From NCBI RefSeq assembly GCF_026965555.1, contig NZ_CP114040.1, positions 6,200,001 through 6,264,000 of the forward strand: DNA of 64,000 bases, in the 5' to 3' direction. Source of the stretch: Nannocystis punicea (GTDB lineage: Bacteria > Myxococcota_A > Polyangia > Nannocystales > Nannocystaceae). Shown here piece by piece: positions 33,894-42,243 of this stretch (its first letter is position 1; every line of letters starts with the position of its first letter). Under the pieces are notes generated by a model that was not told the origin of the DNA, did not search any database, and saw only the letters and a program-made list of their open reading frames with translations. The position numbers were made by a program, and so were the translations under genes.

Positions 33894-34392
33894 GCCGCCT
33901 GCCCGGCTGACGCCGCGAGGCACCTGGCCCTTCAGCCAGGCGCCTCGTCGCATTCCCGGCGCCCGCGGAGCCCCTGCGCGGCGGAGCAACCCGCCTCGTC
34001 GCCGCCTGCACCGCGTGCAAGTGAACCGCCCGCGTGGCAGCCCCCGCGAGTCACCTGGCCCTTCAGCCAGATGCCTCATCGCATTCCCGGCGCCACGGAG
34101 CCCCTGCGCGGCGGAGCAACCCGCCTCGTCGCCGCCTGCGCGGCGTGCAAGTGAACCGCCCGCGTGGCAGCCCCGCGAGTCACCTGGCCCTTCAGCCAGA
34201 TGCCTCATCGCATTCCCGGCGCCACGGAGCCCCTGCGCGGCGGAGCAACCCGCCTCGTCGCCGCCTGCACGGCTTGCAAGTGAACCGCCCGCGTGGCAGA
34301 GCCCCGCGAGTCACCTGGCCCTTCAGCCAGGTGCCTCGTCGCGTCCCCGGCGCCCGCGGAGCCCCTGCGCGGCGGAGCCTGCAGCTGCCGGC
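33886..34392. repeat. four-copy tandem repeat of about 130 bp
   Basis: Units start at 33886, 34017, 34147 and 34276 (131, 130 and 129 bp apart). Each begins GCAAGTGA, the first unit being the end of the lipoprotein gene itself. Each contains a CACCTGGC-CCTTCA-GCCAGGTG-type hairpin followed by a shared segment ending CCGCCTCGTCGCCGCC. Units are over 90 per cent alike by eye. There is no coding frame common to all copies. Confidence 0.85.
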
Positions 34393-34747
34393 GCCGATCG
34401 AACCTGTCTCTTCGGTCATCCCATCGATCTCCGCGCCGGCGCCTCCGCCCCGTCCGTCCCCGCCACTGCCTGTCCATTCGGCCAGCCCCCCGGTCTTCGC
34501 GCCCCGCCTCGCGCCTGTCCTTTCGTCCATGTCACTTCCCGCCCGGCCTCGCGCCGCCGCTTCCCGGCCGGCGGTCAGGAGCGTCGGCGAGCCCGGGCCG
34601 CCGCCTTCGCGCCCGTGAGCCCGGCCTCCGCGCCGCCGCGCGACACCTCTCGCCGCGCCCCGCCACGACGTTTCCGGGCCGCTCTGGCCCGGCCAGGCCG
34701 CGCCTTCCGCGATCGCCCTGCGCGCCGCTGGTCAGCGGCCGCATTTT
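33894..34747. other. long intergenic region: 130-bp repeats then dispersed dyads
   Basis: An 854-bp spacer. After the 130-bp tandem repeat, further CTGTC-type dyads occur near 34404, 34470 and 34512. No gene was supported. Confidence 0.55.
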
Positions 34748-35653
34748 TTGGCACTCCTGCAGCCGGTGCTCTTCGCGCTAGCGATCTTTGCCGTCTTCGC
34801 GGCCGCGCCGATCGAGGTCCGCACCGACCTCGTCGACGGCGTGAAGCTCGAGGCGGGTCTGCGCGCGCGCGTCGGCCCAGCGCTGGACGACTGGTCGATC
34901 GTCGTCCGGCCGAGCCCCCTCGCCGACCAGGTGCAGGTCACCATCACCCCCCGCGACGGCAAGGGTTTCAGCCAGTCCGTTCGCTTCCAGGGTCGCACCC
35001 TCGAGGATCGCACCCGCGAGCTGGCCGCCAGCATCCCCGTGTTGATGGAGGCCTATCCGCAGCCGCCGCCGCCCTCCCAGGGACCGACGCAGCCCCCTGC
35101 CACGTCGCCGAACCAGCACCAGCCGCCGCTGCCGGAGCCCCCCGAGACCCCCGAGCCCGAGCCCCCGCGACCCGTGCTCCGCGGCTGGCTCGGCCTCGGC
35201 CCGCGCATCGAGCTCGGCAGCGGCCTGCGCTACGAGGCCGGCCTCGACCTCATGGGCGGCCTGTGGCTCGCGCGCGAGCACGTCCAACCGATCGTCAGCT
35301 TCGGCTTCAGCGGCGGCGCGCGCCACGGGATCTCGGTGCTCCACGGCCGCTTCGGCGCCGGCGCGGCCTTCGGGGCCCCCCTGGGCGCCCGCGATCGCCT
35401 CTGGCTCGGCGCCCACGTCCTCGCCCACGCCATGTACATCCACGCCGCCGAGGCCGCGACCGACGCCACCTGGCTGTCCTCGACCGAGGTCGGCGGCCTC
35501 CTGCAGTACCGCGGCCGTCGCCTGTTCCTCGGCCTGCGCACCGGCGTCGACCTCACCCTCCCCGCCGTCTCGATCCGCGGCACGCGCGGCGTGGTGCGGC
35601 GGGAGATCCCGCGCTGGTGCTTCGGCCTGATGTTCGGCGTGGTGTTCGGCTGA
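34748..35653 (+). CDS. periplasmic domain + Pro-rich linker + beta-barrel protein (orphan copy B)
   Basis: A 301-residue protein with a signal sequence (LFALAIFAVFAAAP). Residues 20-95 form a small alpha/beta domain (VRTDLVDGVKLEAGLRARVG ... RTRELAASIPVLMEAY), then a Pro/Gln/Glu linker (about 98-145), then a strand-rich barrel region (LGLGPRIELGSGLRYEAGLD ... GLLQYRGRRLFLGLRTGVDL). It shares the domain plan, but little sequence, with the barrel genes at 30236 and 37328. There is no sigma gene next to it. The start is a TTG at 34748 or, less likely, the GTG at 34766; no strong ribosome site is seen. Confidence 0.65.
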   Translation: MALLQPVLFALAIFAVFAAAPIEVRTDLVDGVKLEAGLRARVGPALDDWSIVVRPSPLADQVQVTITPRDGKGFSQSVRFQGRTLEDRTRELAASIPVLMEAYPQPPPPSQGPTQPPATSPNQHQPPLPEPPETPEPEPPRPVLRGWLGLGPRIELGSGLRYEAGLDLMGGLWLAREHVQPIVSFGFSGGARHGISVLHGRFGAGAAFGAPLGARDRLWLGAHVLAHAMYIHAAEAATDATWLSSTEVGGLLQYRGRRLFLGLRTGVDLTLPAVSIRGTRGVVRREIPRWCFGLMFGVVFG

Positions 35654-35660
35654 TCCTCCG

Positions 35661-35830
35661 CATGTCCACCTGGACATGCTCCTTCGTTCCCTGTCTCCTG
35701 TGCCAGGTCACCCCCGCGCCGCGGACAACGCCCGTGCCTTCACATGTCTTTCAGGACCTTCCTGAAGCGACATGCCTCAACCACCATGTCCGCTCGAGCA
35801 TGCCCTCGAAGACATGCCCTTAAAAACACT
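35661..35830. repeat. 14-bp tandem palindromic arrays (9 anchors)
   Basis: Anchors at 35661 and 35675, then seven at 35743, 35757, 35771, 35785, 35799, 35813 and 35827, all exactly 14 bp apart. This is the longest regular array in the window. It reaches the stop codon of the minus-strand YdeI gene (35830) and lies between convergent genes. Confidence 0.9.
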
Positions 35831-36411
35831 CACCCGTGGATCTTCTCCCCCCGGGCCAGCATCTCGACGAACTGGGCGATCCGCCGCTCCCGCGTCTCCG
35901 GCTTCTTCGCCGTCTGCAGGCGCCACAGCATCGCGTAGCGGTTGGCCCCGTCGAGCCCGGCGAACGCCGCCTGTGCGGCGGGGTTGCGGGCCAGCGCCGC
36001 GGCGAACGCCTCGGGCACCTCGATGCGGGTCGCGGGCGCGTATGCGGCGTCCCAGCGGCCGTCGGCGCGAGCGCGCTCGACCTCCGCCAGCCCGGCCGGC
36101 TGCATCACCCCGCGCTCGATCAGCGCCTCCGCCCGCTCGCGGTTGATCTGCGACCACAGGCTCCGCGGCCCGCGCGGCGTGAACCGCTGCAACCAGCTGT
36201 CGGCGTCGTGGGCCTTCTTCTGGCTGTCGATCCAGCCCCACGCCAGCCCCACGTCGACCGCCTCCGCGTAGCTCAGCGAGCGCAGCCGCTTGCCCTTCTT
36301 CGCCAGCTGCAGCCACAGCCCGAGCGAGCTGCGGTGGTGCGTGGACAGCCAGCTCGAGAACGCATCGGCGTCGGCGAACAGGACGATGGGCAACGTCGGC
36401 GCGATCGGCAC
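35830..36411 (-). CDS. YdeI/OmpD-associated family protein
   Basis: A 193-residue protein of the YdeI group: FADADAFSSWLSTHHRSSLG, SLSYAEAVDVGLAWGWIDSQ, KKAHDADSWLQRFTPRGPRS, and the closing RRIAQFVEMLARGEKIHG are family hallmarks. It has a GTG start (36409-36411). YdeI proteins are soluble or periplasm-associated and are linked to stress or peptide resistance in enterobacteria, but their biochemical role is unclear. It is convergent with the barrel gene B across the 14-bp array. Confidence 0.88.
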   Translation of the reverse strand: MPIAPTLPIVLFADADAFSSWLSTHHRSSLGLWLQLAKKGKRLRSLSYAEAVDVGLAWGWIDSQKKAHDADSWLQRFTPRGPRSLWSQINRERAEALIERGVMQPAGLAEVERARADGRWDAAYAPATRIEVPEAFAAALARNPAAQAAFAGLDGANRYAMLWRLQTAKKPETRERRIAQFVEMLARGEKIHG

Positions 36412-37327
36412 GCCGGGAGCAGAGCACCTGCCGGCCGCCCCCGCTTGTAAAAACGCGACACGTCCGCGCCGAGCGCCCTTGCGACCCGCCCGCGTCGACT
36501 GCGGATCGGCCCCCGCTCACGGGTCCGAACGCCCGCGCTCGAGCCGCACGCGCACCCGCCCCGGCTGCGACGCCGTCTCCCGCTCCGCTCGCCGAGCTGC
36601 CGAGCGCCCTCATGGTCGATCCACCTGCCCGCGCGCCATCGACATGTCCCGAGAGCCAGCCGCGCCCGTTCCGCCAGTCGCAGGAGAGCCCGCGCCGACG
36701 TCGCGGTCGACATGTCCCGAGAGCCAGCCGAACCCGACCCCGCGGCCCCGCCAGTCGCACGCGAGCCCGCGCCTCGCGCGAGACATGTCCCGAGAGCCAG
36801 GCGATCACGCCCCCGCGTCATCGCCTGTCCTCAAAAAAACCCTCTCGACCCGCTCTCTCGACATGTCCCGAGAGCCAGCCGCCCCCGCCCCCGCGTCATC
36901 GCTGTCCTCAAAGAGCCCCTCTCGACCCGCGCTCTCGACATGTCCCGAGAGCCAGCCGCCCACTGCCCGCGTCATCGCTGTCCTCAAAGAGCCCCTCTCG
37001 ACCCGCGCTCTCGACATGTCCCGAGAGCCAGCCGCCCACTGCCCGCGTCATCGCTGTCCTCAAAGAGCCCCTCTCGACCCGCGCTCTCGACATGTCCCGA
37101 GAGCCAGCTGCCCACGCCCCGCGTCATCGCCTGTCCTCAAGAGCCCCTCTCGACCCGCTCCTCGACATGTCCCGAGAGCCAGCCGCCCACTGCCCCGGCT
37201 CACCGCCTGTCCCAAGACACAGGTGCTCCCGCCCGGCGACCCTTGACGTCCGCTCGCCGTTGCCGCACACCTTGCCGACAGTGGCGAGCACCGGCCCGGA
37301 CGACCGCGCCTGCGGATCGAGGCGCGC
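36412..37327. other. long intergenic region dominated by 76-bp repeats
   Basis: A 916-bp spacer. It holds the 76-bp tandem repeat (36641-37240). The left 230 bp contain no recognised element and the right end has a CTGTCC-type dyad near 37207. Open frames across it only reflect the repeat. Confidence 0.55.
36641..37240. repeat. eight-copy tandem repeat of about 76 bp with CATGTCCCGAGAG core
   Basis: GACATGTCCCGAGAGCCAG starts at 36641, 36709, 36782, 36860, 36937, 37013, 37089 and 37164, so periods are 68, 73, 78, 77, 76, 76 and 75 bp. The central copies are nearly identical; the first two diverge. Each unit can fold a GCTCTCG/CGAGAGC stem around ACATGTCC and carries a second TGTCCTCAAAGAGC segment. 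There are no unique spacers, so it is not CRISPR. Confidence 0.85.
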
Positions 37328-38392
37328 ATGAGCGCGGCGCACCTGCTCGGCTTCGTGCTCGCGCTCCAGGTCCCCGAGCCGCCGGCGGCCGACGACCTCC
37401 TCTGGAGCGTCCCCGCCGGATGCCCCGATCGAGACGCCCTCCTCGCCGGCATCGCCCGCCGGCGCGGCAAGCCGCTGGAGCCCGGCCAGGCCCGCGTCGT
37501 CGCCCGCGCGCACCTCCAGGGCCCGCAGCGCTACCGCCTCGACCTCGAGCTCGAGGTGGCAGGCCGGCGCGACACCCGGGTCCTCCACGCCCGCACCTGC
37601 ACCGCCCTCGTCGACGGCGTCGCCCTCGTCGTCGCCCTCGCCGTCGACGGCGACCCGGGCACGCCGCCCGCGCCCGCGCCCGACCCCGGCGCCCCCGAGC
37701 CGTCCGAACCCGAAGCGCTCGCCGAGCCCGCTCCCGAGCCTGCGCCCGTCGCCCCCGAGGTCGTCCCGGCCCCGGCCGTCCCCGACGCCCTCCCGCCCGA
37801 GCCCGCGCTGCCGGGAGCGGCGGCCGACGCCCCGCCGGCCGCCTCGCCCCCCGCACCCCGGTCTCGCTGGCGCCCCGGCGGCTTTTTGCGCCTCCACGGC
37901 CTCGGCGAAGTCGGCGCCCTCCCTGGCCCGAGCGGCGGCGTCGGCCTCGCGGGCGGCCTCCTGTGGCGGTGGTTCCGCCTCGAGCTGCACGCCGGCTACC
38001 TCGCCCCGCGGCTCTTCGACCACCCGGACCTGCGCGCCCGCGTCTCCCTCTTCACTTTCGGCGCGCTCGGCTGCGCCCGCCTCGGCCGCGGCCGGCTCGA
38101 GGTCCCGATCTGCCTCGGCCTCGAGGCGGGCGGCCTCCCGGCCGTGGCCGACACCGGCCGCGTCGTCATCGGCCGCTGGCTGGCGGCCGGCGGAGGCCTC
38201 GGCGCGGCCGTGCGCGTCCACCCGCGCGTCGCCCTGTGGGCCTTCCTGCACGGCCTCGCCGCGTTTCAGCGCGGCACCCTGGCCCTGCGACAGCCCGGCC
38301 CCGACGGCGACCTCCGCGTCCTCTACGACCCCGGCCTCGCCTCCGCGCGGCTCGCTCTCGGCGTCGAGGTGAAGTTCGGCGATCCGCGGTGA
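37328..38392 (+). CDS. periplasmic domain + Pro-rich linker + outer-membrane beta-barrel (module C)
   Basis: A 354-residue paralogue of the protein at 30236: MSAAHLLGFVLALQVPEPPAA signal, then VPAGCPDRDALLAGIARRRG ... YRLDLELEVAG ... ARTCTALVDGVALVVALAVD with the two Cys at matching positions, a Pro/Ala/Glu linker (about 115-180), and a C-terminal barrel (GFLRLHGLGEVGALPG ... ARLALGVEVKFG). It precedes a sigma/anti-sigma fusion gene by 43 bp and a Cys-rich lipoprotein, so it repeats the order of module A. The ATG start is clear, without a good ribosome site. Confidence 0.7.
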   Translation: MSAAHLLGFVLALQVPEPPAADDLLWSVPAGCPDRDALLAGIARRRGKPLEPGQARVVARAHLQGPQRYRLDLELEVAGRRDTRVLHARTCTALVDGVALVVALAVDGDPGTPPAPAPDPGAPEPSEPEALAEPAPEPAPVAPEVVPAPAVPDALPPEPALPGAAADAPPAASPPAPRSRWRPGGFLRLHGLGEVGALPGPSGGVGLAGGLLWRWFRLELHAGYLAPRLFDHPDLRARVSLFTFGALGCARLGRGRLEVPICLGLEAGGLPAVADTGRVVIGRWLAAGGGLGAAVRVHPRVALWAFLHGLAAFQRGTLALRQPGPDGDLRVLYDPGLASARLALGVEVKFGDPR

Positions 38393-38435
38393 TAGATCGC
38401 CGCGCAGCCGGAGACGACCTCTCTTCAGAGCCGCC

Positions 38436-39857
38436 ATGCGCTCCGAACCGCAGCCCGACGACGCGCGAATGCGCACCTTCCGCGAGCTCTACCTCGCCGA
38501 ATTCACCTTCGTGTGGGCGACCGCGCGCCGCTACGGCGTCCCGCCGACCCTGGTCGAGGACGCCGTCCAGGACGTGTTCATGACCGCCTACCGCCGCCTC
38601 GACCAGGTCCGCTTCGAGGTCTCGGCGCGGGCCTGGCTGCACGGCGTCACCCGCCGGATCGCCGCCCGTTACCGCCGCACCGCCGCCCGCCTGAGCCGCC
38701 GCCTCGCCGCCGTCGCCGCCGTCCCGCCCGACCCCACCGACCCCCCCCACGACCGCCTCGCCGCCGCCCAGCAGCTCGAGCGCCTGCTCGCGCGCCTCGC
38801 CGGCCCGACCCGCGCCGCCTTCGAGATGGCCGAGTTGTACGGCATGAGCGGCCCCGAGATCGCCGGCGAGCTCGGGATCCCGGTCGCCACCGTGTACTCG
38901 CGGGTCCGCCTGGCCCGCGAACAGCTGCTGCGCGAGCTCGGCGGCCCCGGCCTCGAGCGCGAGCTGGCGGCCGCCCGCACCCGCGAGGCCCCGCCGCCGG
39001 CCGCCGCCCAGCGCACCTGGGCCGCCATGCTCCCCGGCCTCTGGACCACCCGCGCCGGCGTCGGCCTGGCCGTCCTCGCCTCCGCCCGCGCGGCGGTCAT
39101 GACCACCCTCGTGGTCGCCGCCGGGGCCGTCGCCATCGCCTGGCCGAAAGGACAGATCGAGGATCGCGCCGCGCTCGTCGCCCCCGCACGAGACGGCCGA
39201 CTCCAACCGACGGCCAGCGGCTCCACCCCGGCCGCCGACCTCGCGGATCCCCGACCACTCACAGCTCCCTCCGCCACGCAGCCCGGCAGCTCCCACGATT
39301 CCGCATCCCGGGCGCAGGCCGGCGCCTCCCACGATTCGCCCTCCTCCGCGCATTCCTCGGCCGGCCGCGACTCCGACGATTCCTCACGCCTCCCGGGCGA
39401 CGCCGGCTCCCACCATTCCCCCGCTGCCTCTCCGGCGAAATCAACCCCCGGCTCCCCCGCGAGCGCCTCGTCTTCCGACGCGCGCTCGCGCGAAGCCTCC
39501 GCCCCCGACTCCCGCCCGGCCGCGTCTCTCGGCGCGGACGACGAGCTCGTCGAGCTCGCCCGCACCACCCACCGGGGCGGGGACGCCGACGAGCTCGCAG
39601 CCGAGGTCGCGGTCCTCGATCGCGCGCGCGCCGAGCTCGCGCGCGGCGACGTCGCGGCCGCCCGGGCGCACCTCACCGAGCACGCGCGGAGCTTCCCCGC
39701 CGGCCAGTTCACCGATCTTCGCGGCGCCACCGAGATCGAGCTCCTGTGCCGCCAGGGCGACCGCGCCCGGGCCGTCGCGCAAGCCGCGGCACTCGTCACG
39801 GCCCACCCGCGCTCGGCGGTCGCCCAGCGCTTCAAAAATTTTTCATGCCCCGACTGA
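38436..39857 (+). CDS. ECF sigma factor fused to membrane anti-sigma-like region (module C)
   Basis: A 473-residue fusion. Residues 12-165 are an ECF sigma factor (ELYLAEFTFVWATARRYGVP, LVEDAVQDVFMTAYRRLDQV, then region 4 MAELYGMSGPEIAGELGIPV). One transmembrane helix lies near 222-243 (RAAVMTTLVVAAGAVAIAW). A Ser/Ala/Asp/His-rich linker (about 265-370) follows, and then a C-terminal TPR-like domain (RARAELARGDVAAARAHLTE, LVTAHPRSAVAQRFKN) equivalent to the end of the protein at 32006. A sigma factor tethered to its own membrane domain would need proteolysis or a conformational change for release. This contrasts with module A, where the two parts are separate overlapping genes. Confidence 0.82.
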   Translation: MRSEPQPDDARMRTFRELYLAEFTFVWATARRYGVPPTLVEDAVQDVFMTAYRRLDQVRFEVSARAWLHGVTRRIAARYRRTAARLSRRLAAVAAVPPDPTDPPHDRLAAAQQLERLLARLAGPTRAAFEMAELYGMSGPEIAGELGIPVATVYSRVRLAREQLLRELGGPGLERELAAARTREAPPPAAAQRTWAAMLPGLWTTRAGVGLAVLASARAAVMTTLVVAAGAVAIAWPKGQIEDRAALVAPARDGRLQPTASGSTPAADLADPRPLTAPSATQPGSSHDSASRAQAGASHDSPSSAHSSAGRDSDDSSRLPGDAGSHHSPAASPAKSTPGSPASASSSDARSREASAPDSRPAASLGADDELVELARTTHRGGDADELAAEVAVLDRARAELARGDVAAARAHLTEHARSFPAGQFTDLRGATEIELLCRQGDRARAVAQAAALVTAHPRSAVAQRFKNFSCPD

Positions 39858-39898
39858 TAGGAATCCAGCGGAGTGGAGACGACAGAGATCAGAGGTCG

Positions 39899-40921
39899 AT
39901 GTCCATGTCCCTACCCCGCTTCGCTTATCTCTCCGCCCATGTCCTCCTGTGCGCCGCGCTCGCGCAGGCCTGCACCTACCCCAAGGTCCTCGGCGACGCG
40001 CCGCCCGACGGCGAGTCCTCGAGCGGCACCGACAGCACCGGCGCGCCGACGCCGAGCACCGGCGACGAACCGCCCGGCCTCGTGTGCGACAACCCGAACT
40101 ACACGTGCGAAACGCCGTGGAACTGCGACTCTGTCGAATGCGGCGCCCCGGGCAGCCCCTTCGACGCCGACGGCTGCTTGCGGAAGACCTGCACCGATTC
40201 GCCCTGCGACGCCGACGAGATCTGCTACTCCGTCGAGCAGGCCAGCGAATGCTCGGTCGAGATCAGCGGCTGCACCTACGATCCGCAGACCGACGTCTGC
40301 GCCTGCGAATACACCGACGCCTGCACCACGCGGCATTGCATCCCCGCCGACGAGGGTCCGCCCGTCGAGTGCCCGCAGATCACCGACGAGACCGCCTGCC
40401 TGGCCGCCGGTTGCAGCGAGTTCCACACCCTCACGTACTGGCGCCTCGACGAAAACAATCAGTGCGTGATCGACGACGAGGCCCCGACCTGCCTCTGGTT
40501 CCCCGGCGACGCCTGGGGCGGCGCCGAGAGCCCGGCGCCGTTCTACGAGAAGGCCACCGGCCGGGTCGTCTACTTCGGCACCGACTGGCTCGTGCCCCCG
40601 CACGGCTGGGGCGACTGCGATGACCCCGACGCCCCGCCCGCGTGCGAATGCGTCGGCATGTGCTCCGACCTGCAGGCCCAGGCCGATCTCTTCCGCGAGC
40701 AGGACAAGCCGTGCAACGACGACAGCGACTGCGCCAACGCCGAGGCGATCTGCTACTACCGCGACACCTGCGGCAGCCTCGGCGTGCACAAGGACAACCT
40801 CGACGCCTGGAACGCCCTCCACGCCCAGCTCGACGCCTCCAACTGCTGCGACGGCGCCGCCCTCTGCGCGGCAGGGGTCATCTGCGAGAACAACCGCTGC
40901 GTCGCCAAGTTCGGCCTGTGA
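39899..40921 (+). CDS. Cys-rich lipoprotein (module C)
   Basis: A 340-residue lipoprotein: MSMSLPRFAYLSAHVLLCAA leads to an AQAC lipobox-like site. A short Ser/Thr/Gly linker (residues 37-57) precedes a Cys-rich body without regular repeats (TCETPWNCDSVECGAPG, CSVEISGCTYDPQTDVCACE, PACECVGMCSDLQAQADLF, CNDDSDCANAEAICYYRDTC). It occupies the same position as the lipoprotein of module A and probably acts with the barrel protein at the surface. An AGAGG site is 4 bases before the ATG, as in the module A sigma gene. Confidence 0.72.
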   Translation: MSMSLPRFAYLSAHVLLCAALAQACTYPKVLGDAPPDGESSSGTDSTGAPTPSTGDEPPGLVCDNPNYTCETPWNCDSVECGAPGSPFDADGCLRKTCTDSPCDADEICYSVEQASECSVEISGCTYDPQTDVCACEYTDACTTRHCIPADEGPPVECPQITDETACLAAGCSEFHTLTYWRLDENNQCVIDDEAPTCLWFPGDAWGGAESPAPFYEKATGRVVYFGTDWLVPPHGWGDCDDPDAPPACECVGMCSDLQAQADLFREQDKPCNDDSDCANAEAICYYRDTCGSLGVHKDNLDAWNALHAQLDASNCCDGAALCAAGVICENNRCVAKFGL

Positions 40922-41087
40922 CCTGTCCATTCGGACACCTCGTGGCATTCGCCCGTGCGAGCGCCACGATTCGCGCCGAGCCCCGCGATCGAGGCATTCG
41001 CGGGTCGCGCTCGAGCGCCCCGACGAACGACGCCGGCGCTCGAGCCGAGCCAGCGGCGGACGAGCGCGCGAACGTCGCCCGGGCCAC

Positions 41088-41651
41088 CTAGGCGAGCGGG
41101 CAGTCGGGATTGCACTGCTTGGTACAGTCGATCTTGTTGATCATGCCCTTCACCCCGTCGAGTCCCACGGAGCAGGCGACGCAGGCGACGAGGCCGCCGG
41201 CGCAGCATCCGACGTTGGCGGCGATGGCCAGCGCCTTGAGCCCCCACCGGGTCGCCCCGCACAATGGATTCTTCCGCTTCAAATCGGGCCGGGGCGTCCG
41301 CGGTCCTGAGACGATTTGCGCGTGAAGCCGGCGATCGGCCCCAGCGAAGGCGGGCATGACCTCGGGGACGGCGCGCGCCGGCGCTGCTTCGCTCACCGGC
41401 GACCGCTGAACCTGGTGGTCCTCGTCCGTCCCGAGCTCGACCCGCTCGCCCGCCGGATCGCGGGGGCGAAGCTCGGCCGTGAGGGCGGCGCGCCCGCGCT
41501 CCACTTCGTGGTCTTCCACCGACAGCGCGCCGGGCCGCGCCTGTGCGAGGTCATGCGGTTCGGCAAGTTCGCCGGACGCGGCTCTCGCTGCGACGGCGGA
41601 GGCTGCGGCGAGGGAGAGACAAAGGGCCGTGACCACGATCGCGCGGAGCAT
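41088..41651 (-). CDS. secreted Cys-rich protein, possible bacteriocin-like precursor
   Basis: A 187-residue protein. MLRAIVVTALCLSLAAASAV is a signal peptide. A polar middle region ends at a basic site (TPRPDLKRKN), and the last 64 residues hold eight Cys: PLCGATRWGLKALAIAANVG, CCAGGLVACVACSVG, GMINKIDCTKQCNPDCPLA. A hydrophobic Cys-rich C-terminal peptide following a long precursor is the layout of halocin-C8-like and similar bacteriocins, where the precursor part can be the immunity function. That is inference from architecture; no cluster of transport or maturation genes is adjacent. An AGAGGGG site precedes the ATG. Confidence 0.6.
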   Translation of the reverse strand: MLRAIVVTALCLSLAAASAVAARAASGELAEPHDLAQARPGALSVEDHEVERGRAALTAELRPRDPAGERVELGTDEDHQVQRSPVSEAAPARAVPEVMPAFAGADRRLHAQIVSGPRTPRPDLKRKNPLCGATRWGLKALAIAANVGCCAGGLVACVACSVGLDGVKGMINKIDCTKQCNPDCPLA

Positions 41652-42243
41652 GCCCCTCTGTGCATCGGCCGTCGGCCGCGTGGTGCGCCGGCAGCCGCAC
41701 GCATCCCCGCCCGTTGTGCGACGGCTCGGCACCTCCTCGCCCGCGAACCGGCGGGGTCAGCGACGTCAAGCGTCCGCGGCGCCGGCATGAGCAAAAGGAC
41801 ATGTCCTCCAGTTCACTCGAGACGGCGAGCGAGCAACCGCCCGCGGCATGCTCGTCGCTGCCGAGCGCTCCACCGCGAGAGCACCGCGAGCGAATGGACC
41901 GCCGCGGGCTCGACCTGGGTGAGATCGCCGGAGTCGACACGCACCGCCTCCGCGCGTGCGGTGCCCTGCCGCAGGGTCGCTGGTCGCCGCCTCGGAGCGA
42001 AGACGCGACGTGCGTGTGGCCGGTGGCGTGCGGCCCCAGCAGTCGCTCCTCGCGCGATTGCCCGCACGACAATGGCAAGCCGTCGCGCGTCGATCGAGCG
42101 AACCACCGCCGCCCATCCGGGAGCGTCCCATCGCGGCGCGCACGGACGAGCTCGCTCGCGTCATCACGCCGCTCGCGCGCGCGGGAGTCCCCGACGCGCA
42201 GGTCCGTACGCGCTTGGCAAGCCGGGCGGCTCCCCTTTAAAAA
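41652..42243. other. divergent intergenic region, no gene seen
   Basis: A 592-bp spacer with one 14-bp-type unit (CATG 41800, CACT 41814). Frames on both strands are Arg/Pro/Ala-rich without recognisable domains. Confidence 0.5.

Noticed and set aside
36641..37240. CRISPR array
   Set aside because: The repeats are 68-78 bp units that are nearly identical from end to end; there are no variable spacers of constant length and no cas genes.
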